From assembly GCF_000003195.3 (NCBI RefSeq), contig NC_012873.2:66969615-67033614 (forward strand): a DNA stretch of 64,000 bases, in the 5' to 3' direction. This stretch comes from Sorghum bicolor (taxonomy: Eukaryota > Streptophyta > Magnoliopsida > Poales > Poaceae). Under the pieces are notes generated by a model, which was not told where the DNA came from, did no database searches, and worked only from the letters and a program-made list of their open reading frames with translations. Made by a program: the position numbers and the translations under genes. Positions within the stretch are counted from its first letter, which is position 1. The number at the start of each line of letters is the position of its first letter. Of this stretch, positions 57,404 through 64,000 are shown piece after piece.

Positions 57404-58529
57404 ATAGTGCAAATCTCGTGGCTTCTGGCTGGGGGTCTCTCTGCATGCATGGTGCACGGGTACGGTGCTCAGAGTCTGGCTATAGCTGAAGGAGAGGCTG
57501 GGAGCGAGAGGGTGGTGGTGCAGTGGTGGTGAGATAGATAGATGTTGGTACGGCGCTGGGCGGTAAGGATAGTACCATCGTGTCAGCTGGTAGCTAGGCG
57601 AGTGAGTGGTGATCCCAATGCAATGCAATGCATACACACGCTGACGCTGTGGTGGCTAGCGGCCGGCCATGTAGTACGCAGCAGCAGCTAACTCCAGTAC
57701 TGCCACCAGCCAGCATTCATTCATATGCATGCCTCCATGCACGAGCTGAGGCCCCCGGCCGGCCGGCCGATTCCACCACACACCATCATGCTACTGCTTT
57801 GCTTTGCTTCGCTGATTGCCCATTGCCATCTCTCTCTCTCTCTCCTCGTTTTATTTCTTCCTCTTTAAGCGAACAGTGTCGGCCTGAGCCTCTCACTTTA
57901 GCTGCCTTCCTTTATTTGGACAGACATTCTATGGCTCGCCAAACTCAACTGCTCACCCGTCCTCCATCCAGTATTTGTCGATGCTGCATATCATCCTTTG
58001 GACGACCACCCTGCACTGCTGCTCAGCTCATCGATCGATCGCTCCGTCTCGCGGCTCGATTCCAACTGCTACACACATGCAGCGCATTCATGCATGCATT
58101 ATGCATGCATCAACCAATCAGATCAGGTTCCATGCATTCATCAGACCCGGCCGGTCCGCGATCGAGCCGCTTGCATTGCATTGCACGCGTTGCCTACCAC
58201 ATGTGTACAATACCACGATCCATCATGCATGTAGTAGTATCCTGCTTGATGTGTTCTTTCCCTTGCATGCCTAGTAGGCTCCATTATTTGGAGGTATATA
58301 TTGGCATGGTTATTTAAATCACTTGCTTATAATTTTTTTCTAATATATGATTCGATAATATAGCATCTTATATAATAGAATAGTGGTGTAATAAAGGAGA
58401 AATTAGTCCTATAATATTAAGCATTTTCTCCATTCTCACATTTTGCGTATGATGCTGGTTTAGCTTAATTTTTGACTAAAACCTACTAGGTCAAACAAGG
58501 AAAAATCAAAAGGAGTATGCATCTTCCTT
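57404..58529. other. Intergenic stretch rich in CT and GCATGC motifs
   Basis: A CT run at 57829-57845 and numerous GCATGCATGC palindromes. The frame 57628-58317 (plus, 229 codons) is low-complexity with no domain. I looked for conserved miRNA sequences here and found none. Confidence 0.4.
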
Positions 58530-59200
58530 TTTTTTCAATAATTAGCAGGACCAGTGCTATATCATATAATAAGAGGAGCAAACCAAAGCCTTACAATTTT
58601 TTTCTGTTACAAATAAGAAAGGGCATAAACACCAAAAAAGGATCATTAGGGTAATAGAAGAAACCCGGTAGATCTTGTTACGAGTCATATTTCTTCTTTG
58701 ATTCCAATTATGTGCCTTATTTACAAATGTTCTGAATCGATTACATGAGGATTCCTGGTGTTGTTCTCTATTGCGTTGCATCTTGTCCTTGTAGCCACTT
58801 CTCCCCACCACTCTTGCAAACGTGTATGCATTTAGTTTTTGATGAGGTTCATCCATACTTCCTTGGTGAACGGGCACAATAGGCACAAATACAAGGCCAT
58901 CTCTGGTTCCTAGTCACACCACAGGCAAATGGGATTGCTAGGCCAATTTCTCACATCAAGCTTGTCCACCATAACTACTTTCACTTGAACCAGTAGCCAA
59001 GCAAAGAATTTTAGTTCCCCATCTGCAAGCGCTGTCTAGATTGACTTTACCTTAAGATCGAGAACAAACGGGCCTTTGAATTGTACCAAGTTTACAGATT
59101 TTATAGTGTAGTTGTCGTTCGCTATCCACCTCCACAATAATTGATCTTCTTGTTCATTGAGTTGGACGAGGTACTAAAGGCGCACAGACTTGGCCATCTA
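58530..59200 (-). pseudogene. Decayed LINE 3' fragment (zf-RVT region)
   Basis: On the minus strand, 59160-58860 translates with several stops into the zf-RVT end of a plant LINE ORF2: LWRWIANDNYTIKSVNLVQF, then ELKFFAWLLVQVK, then CLWC followed by ALYLCLLCPFTKEVW. The same order is seen in the intact element at 35310-35600. A T run near 58530 (A tail on the minus strand) marks the 3' end. It is a 5'-truncated, long-dead insertion; the upstream limit is uncertain. Confidence 0.75.
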
Positions 59201-60998
59201 TTTGTTCCACTGTCCCCATCTACCATAAGCCTCATGTCCAATTGTTGTTGAGCAGATTATCTTTCACTTTCATGATTTTTCCTCCATGGCAATGGGTACA
59301 TGTTAGGCGTTATGTCAATCAGTGCCTACCTACTTAGCCATGCCGAGTTCTTCTTAATTCTATGAAGGAGTGACTCTGGTGGGAAGCGAGGTGGGGAGGA
59401 GGTGAGAATCAATTCTGAAGTAATTCCTATGGCAAATGAATGCAGAGCAGCGAGAATTGAGTTTTTTAGCTCCTAGCTTGTAGTGTAAATGGAGAAGTGA
59501 TTCTTGTCAGCTTGCCACATTTTCTAATTACCCATGCCATTAGGGCCATCTAGTATTGACAGACATGGTAGCTTGCTAAGATAGGTGTGTCACAAAAGGA
59601 AGGGGAATTGGTTTATGAGGTGCCATGGGGGAGAAAAGTGGAGGTATGGAGGATGTGGGGCAACCCATATAATGTGGGTGCATGCATGAGTCATGTGTGA
59701 GCTTAATGACGTCTGGGAGTGCCGAGAGGTGGAGCAAGAGATAGGAGGTTGTGTAGTCGGGAGCGGTGGTAGCCTGGAAAAGGAGAAGGGAGAGGGAGGT
59801 AGCATATGGGCTCAGGTGGGGCATGAGTACTTAGGCTAGTGTGATAGGGTACGTGTCAAAATAGCCCTACAAAACCATCAAGGGTCATCTAAACATTATT
59901 AGATATCTTAAAGGACACAATATCAGGTTTTATTATTGGCGGGGTCATGTACATAATCTTTTTATACTAGGAGGTTATGTAAGCCATTGTACTATTTGCT
60001 GACTCGATGCCATGTTATCATCCACGTAATATGTCGCGCCATTGAAACCACCTTAGGAGTCATTAATTTGGGCAAGTTTTCAATAATTTAAGAGGTAAAA
60101 TGCCTAAATTTATAGGTGAATAGGTGAAATAGACAATTGCCAATAGTTAGAGGGGTTAAGTAGACTTTTAATTTTCCCCATAATCTATGGTTAATTGGTT
60201 ATCAAGGTGATTGTAAGTGCGGACTGACTTTGCAATTTGGTGATTACGTCAAGCTATAGCTAGTTGAGTGTGAGAGTCCTTGTTCTGCACACAGTTGAGT
60301 CCTGGGTCCTGCATGCGTGCAAATTTGTCCAACTCGACCAATTTGTCACGGATGTACGTAATTAATTAATACTTAAGAAGGCTACTTAACTACACCAAAT
60401 AATAATAACCTGATATGATGAAGGTGCAGCACACGTACGCACACAGAACCATATACTATACAGGGTGTGCGTACGTACGTGCACGATCGATCCAAACCTC
60501 AGATATGATCAACACTACTGTGCATGTTTACCTTATCTTTCTAGCATATATATGCTTATGCCCCACGGCTATAGGCACCACTTACACTTGCTGTGCAATC
60601 AGACTTGAGACCACACATATATACAGGAATGAGAAGTACGTATATATATAGTGCTACTATTCAGATGTGGGATTTGTCCTATGTAAGTATATATGTTCTT
60701 ACATAAAACGTATATAAAAAAGGTGAAACATCATGTGCTATATATGCATCTCTCTCTATATACAGGATTCGGTCTCCAAATATAATGCAACTAATACACT
60801 GAAGTACCACAAGATTGTGTTATATATATTCCCCATGGATATATATGCATGTCCCTTTTCTATATATAGCTAGCTACTATATGTTTTTAATTAGGCCTCC
60901 TCTATTTGGAATGAAGGAATTGTTTTTCTGTTTTCTATGTTTTCTCTATAGAAATAAATTAATTTATATGAAATTTCTGTGTCTCAAAAGAGTACTTA
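59201..60998. other. Intergenic stretch
   Basis: No gene recognised; AT-rich after about 59850. The frames at 59576-59824 (minus) and 60415-60651 (plus) lack domains. Confidence 0.35.
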
Positions 60999-61240
60999 AG
61001 CCTTGTTTAGTTCCCAAAAATTTTGCAAAATTTTTCAGATTTCCCGTCACATCGAATCTTTAGACGTATGCATAGAGTATTAAATATAGATGAAAATAAA
61101 AACTAATTGCACAGTTTAGTCGGAATTGACGAGACGAATCTTTTGAGCCTAGTTAGTCCATAATTGGACAATATTTGTCAAATACAAACGAAAGTGCTAC
61201 TATTTCTATTTTGCAAAAAAATTTAGAAGTAAACAAGGCC
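60999..61240. mobile_element. GGCCTTGTTTAG-family MITE, TTA duplication
   Basis: Left end AGCCTTGTTTAGTTCCC, right end AGAAGTAAACAAGGCC, flanked by TTA (60996-60998 and 61241-61243). A nearly full set of family blocks is present, including CCCGTCACATCGAATCTTTA and GACGAGACGAATCTTTTGAG. Confidence 0.86.
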
Positions 61241-61504
61241 TTATATGTTATACTATGTAGCTAGCCATAGCACGCTATCACTAGCACCAGTGTGGGGGCA
61301 CAGTTCAAGTACAGATGCATGCATGTATGCTGCGAAGAGAGAAGTGTAAAAAAAAGTGCACATATCATATCTAATGCAGATGCATGCGCGCGGCATATGC
61401 ACGTATGGACCTAACTTGCTGCTGCAGTGCACACTGCACGGCGGAAAAGAAAGAAATTAAAAGGAGAATGGAAAGCCACGCCCACGCGGTTTGGAATTGA
61501 AACA
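61241..61504. other. Short spacer between two MITE copies
   Basis: Nothing recognised. Confidence 0.35.
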
Positions 61505-61733
61505 GCCTTGTTTAGTTCAAAAAAAAATTGCAAAATTTTTTCAGATTCTCCATCACATCTATGCATAGAATATTAAATATAGATGAAAATAAAAATTAAT
61601 TGCATAGTTTGGTCGGAATTGACGAGACGGATCTTTTAAGTCTAGTTAGTTCATGATTGGATAATATTTGTCAAATACAAACGAAAATACTACAGTGTCG
61701 ATTTTCTAAAAAATTTTGGAACTAAACAAGGCC
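61505..61733. mobile_element. GGCCTTGTTTAG-family MITE
   Basis: Left end GCCTTGTTTAGTTC, right end GGAACTAAACAAGGCC, with the family interior. It is the second of three copies, all in the same orientation, within 1.4 kb. The target duplication is unclear. Confidence 0.82.
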
Positions 61734-62084
61734 GAACCTACTCTCCCTCCATTAAAAAAAGTCGACTAGGATTTTGTTTTGGTGAAACTTTTCTAAATTT
61801 AATGACAAGTTTTGTAAAAAAAATGTTAACATTCGTATCTTCAAGTAAGATTATTATAAATATATTCACGCTCAATCTAGTGATACTTTTTTTTTTGCGA
61901 AAGCAATCTAGTGATACTTCTAATGCATTATAAAAGTATCTTCAAAGAGATTAACTTTACTGATCTCTTGTATATATCTAATCAAAGTCAAAAAAATATT
62001 TAACTTCTCAGAAACAAGAATATAGGATAATTAAAGAGACCGTTGCCCATAATGCATACGCATAATCCAGCTTCATTATAATTA
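61734..62084. other. Decayed Stowaway-like sequence and spacer
   Basis: It begins ACTCTCCCTCCATTAAAAAA near 61740, with AT-rich interior and a poorly preserved inverse end near 62020. No gene. Confidence 0.35.
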
Positions 62085-62326
62085 GGGCCTTGTTTACTTC
62101 CACCCAAAATCTAAAAACTTTTCAAGATTTTCCGTCACATCAAATCTTTAGACACATGCATGGAGTATTAAATATAAACAAAAATAAAAACTAATTGCAC
62201 AGTTTGGTCGAAATTTACGAGACAAATCTTTGAAGGCTAGTGAGTCTATGATTGGACAATAATTACCACATACAAAAATGAAAGTGCTACAGTGTCGCGA
62301 AAAAATTTCAGCAAGAAACTAAGTCC
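62085..62326. mobile_element. GGCCTTGTTTAG-family MITE
   Basis: Left end GGGCCTTGTTTACTTCC, preceded by TTA. The right end AGAAACTAAGTCC has lost several matches and is followed by TTC. Interior blocks are intact. Confidence 0.72.
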
Positions 62327-62783
62327 TTCCTTTTGCTTTCTTCCTTTCTTTCTAGGAGTAGATATAGTTTTGTACACACCACCCGTGCAAGCTCGATCGA
62401 TCTCGATCTGTCGTCTCTCTCATCTCATCTGGAGCTAGCTATGCATGACAGCGAGTTGTCGATCCTGGGCGGCCGCCGGGCGGGCGGGATTGGCAGCAGC
62501 TAGCAGGGGCTTTTTGACCGAGACGAGACGATTAGAGCCGCTAGGACGATGGGCCGGGGTGTCGTCGACTCGACATGCTTGATACATCATCTATCCGAGC
62601 ATCTCGCGGGGGCCCCGCGCCGCAACAGTGTTCCTGATTGAGTGATTGCTCCATCCTTTTGCATCTCCAACACCCCCTCGCTCGCATTGCACGTTCAAGA
62701 GATATAGCTAGCGAACATCATCGTCCATCTCATCTCCATCCAAATTAATGAAAAAGGGGTAGCCACTTTTTCTTTTAAAAAAA
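62327..62783. other. Intergenic stretch
   Basis: Mixed GC with no gene recognised. Confidence 0.35.
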
Positions 62784-62958
62784 CACTCTCTCCATTCCAT
62801 ATTGTAATTTATGTAGCTCGGGCATTAATTTCTAAGTACATAGTTTTTTTTTTTGCTATGTATACTTATAAGATATAAATAAATTATGTCATAACAAAAA
62901 CTATATATATATTAAAAAATCAAAATATAATGACTTATTACAATCTAAAATAGAGAGT
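62784..62958. mobile_element. Stowaway-like MITE
   Basis: Left end CACTCTCTCCATTCCATATT and inverse right end (ACTCTCTATTTTAGATTGTA) match over most of 20 bases. The interior is AT-rich. The flanking TA is not clear, so the ends are approximate. Confidence 0.6.
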
Positions 62959-63455
62959 TGCTAGCTATGAATCGATCGAGGAATTAAACTACTTGGTTTC
63001 ACTTGCCTTATTTTATTTCCTTCCCCACTCATATCTCCAATCAGTTGAGGTGGTCATGGGCAGTCCGGTGAGGTAATTGTTGCACCGCTATCCGGGTGGT
63101 GCAATATAATCAAAGGGGTACGTAGAGGGTCAGGGTGAGAGAACTCAATTAAATTGATTATTCTGGACCGTAGTGGTAATAATGATGGGGGTCGTGGGAC
63201 ATGGGAGTAGGAGGGGTGCACGGGAGGGGGAAGCGTGGCAGATAAACCCATTGGCAAGAGACAAAAACTTGGGAGAGAAAAACAGAAGGGGTCCAGAAGA
63301 AGGTTTAGCTTGATGAAAAAGAAAGCCATGTCTGACAAGATTTTGCATTAAAGAAAAATTTGGGGTGTATGTATTAAAAAACCTCCCGCAATATGGTATG
63401 GATTAGTAATTATCGAAATAATTTTTCTAAGAATAGTTTTTTTTTTGATAATCTG
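62959..63455. other. Intergenic stretch
   Basis: The frame 63054-63338 (minus) is Pro/Ser-rich without a domain. No gene called. Confidence 0.35.
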
Positions 63456-63680
63456 ACAAGCTTTATTGATCAAGAATGGTTACATCGTTTGATAACAACG
63501 ACACAATAAAAGAAGAGGGATCATCGTCCCAAATACAGCTCATTTTCATAATCATAGCTTGCCTAGCTAGCTCATGCGTCACCTGATTAGCTTTTCTGTT
63601 TAAGTGTTCGATAGAGATCTCCTGGAATCATCGAAGTAGAAAAATTATTTCTCGCCCTCACACATAACCTCCCGGGAGGA
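63456..63680 (-). pseudogene. RNase H-like (RVT_3) C-terminal fragment
   Basis: The minus strand reads NRKANQVTHELARQAMI, the signature of the last helix of plant RNase H-like domains in non-LTR retroelements, then a short tail and a stop (CAATAA) near 63461, directly followed by AATAAAGC-type sequence. Upstream the frame is broken by stops within 60 codons. It is probably the remains of a LINE or of an RNase H-type retrogene; the rest towards 64000 is too decayed to assign. Confidence 0.6.
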
Positions 63681-64000
63681 TGAAAAATGTTGTGGTGCTC
63701 GATCAATTAACATGACTATGGCATAGCAATCATAGTCTATTTCCATGTTCCCCCCTTGTAAGGAAACAAGAGATTGAAATATGCGGGATAGTAGCATTAA
63801 TAATTTGTCGGACAATCAATCAAATTGCTTATATGTCTTCTTATGGGTATTTTTTGTTTGAGGGACGAGGCAATCCATCACTACCTTATCCGCACATGCA
63901 TATTTAGTTTGGAAAACATAATATAGATTATACAATTTTTGAACAAGATTAATGTAATCATGATATATATAATCTCATTAGTCAAACCCACCACCCTAAT
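63681..64000. other. Window end, no gene recognised
   Basis: AT-rich. It may be further decayed retroelement continuing from the RNase H-like fragment, but no conserved motif is clear. Confidence 0.3.

Noticed and set aside
57600..58200. Inverse ATGCAATGCAATGCAT tracts as a possible long hairpin
   Set aside because: Simple-sequence repeats some 550 bp apart; no further pairing between them.
1..64000. CRISPR arrays, operons, attachment sites, plasmid or phage origins
   Set aside because: None seen; the window is plant nuclear DNA, and its tandem repeats lack the regular repeat-spacer pattern.

Overview
The window looks like nuclear DNA from a grass, most likely a panicoid of the Andropogoneae such as sorghum (inference). 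The signs are spliced plant genes with GC-rich first exons, very many small inverted-repeat transposons (Tourist-like, Stowaway-like, and a GGCCTTGTTTAG family that I associate with sorghum, maize and sugarcane), a full-length plant L1-type LINE, and grass-type gene families. I see no bacterial or viral operon, no CRISPR array, no tRNA or rRNA gene and no LTR retrotransposon.

Layout. 1-1257: first exon and part of intron 1 of an EDA40/WAV3-type RING E3 ligase (minus strand, cut by the left edge), with its leader to about 1900. 1900-19400: a long intergenic stretch of MITEs, short duplications and two GC-rich blocks without a recognisable gene. 19438-20408: a phosphoenolpyruvate carboxylase kinase (PPCK; minus, two exons). 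20409-28059: intergenic, with MITEs, a GC-rich repeat cluster and a possible Helitron end. 28060-41555: a starch synthase V/SS5-like gene (plus, about 20 exons). One of its introns carries a 6.4 kb LINE in sense orientation, flanked by a 16-bp target-site duplication. 42046-44570: a wall-associated receptor kinase (minus, three exons), tail to tail with SS5. 46866-49596: a RHON1-type plastid RNA-binding protein (plus, two exons). 49597-64000: intergenic, with many MITEs, a foldback-like inverted-repeat element (about 52335-53580), a decayed LINE fragment and an RNase H-like fragment.

How the genes relate. There are no operons. Three of the five genes have roles tied to plastids or carbon: PPCK phosphorylates PEP carboxylase, SS5-type proteins act in starch-granule initiation, and RHON1 acts on plastid transcripts. 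The other two are an E3 ligase and a cell-wall receptor kinase. I treat the grouping as chance.

The most notable observations are a starch-synthase-family protein whose substrate-binding motifs are degenerate, a nearly intact LINE inside that gene, a foldback element built from diverged subrepeats, and about a dozen copies of one MITE family with several different 3-bp target duplications. Splice models were made by eye. The 5' exons of SS5 are the least certain part.
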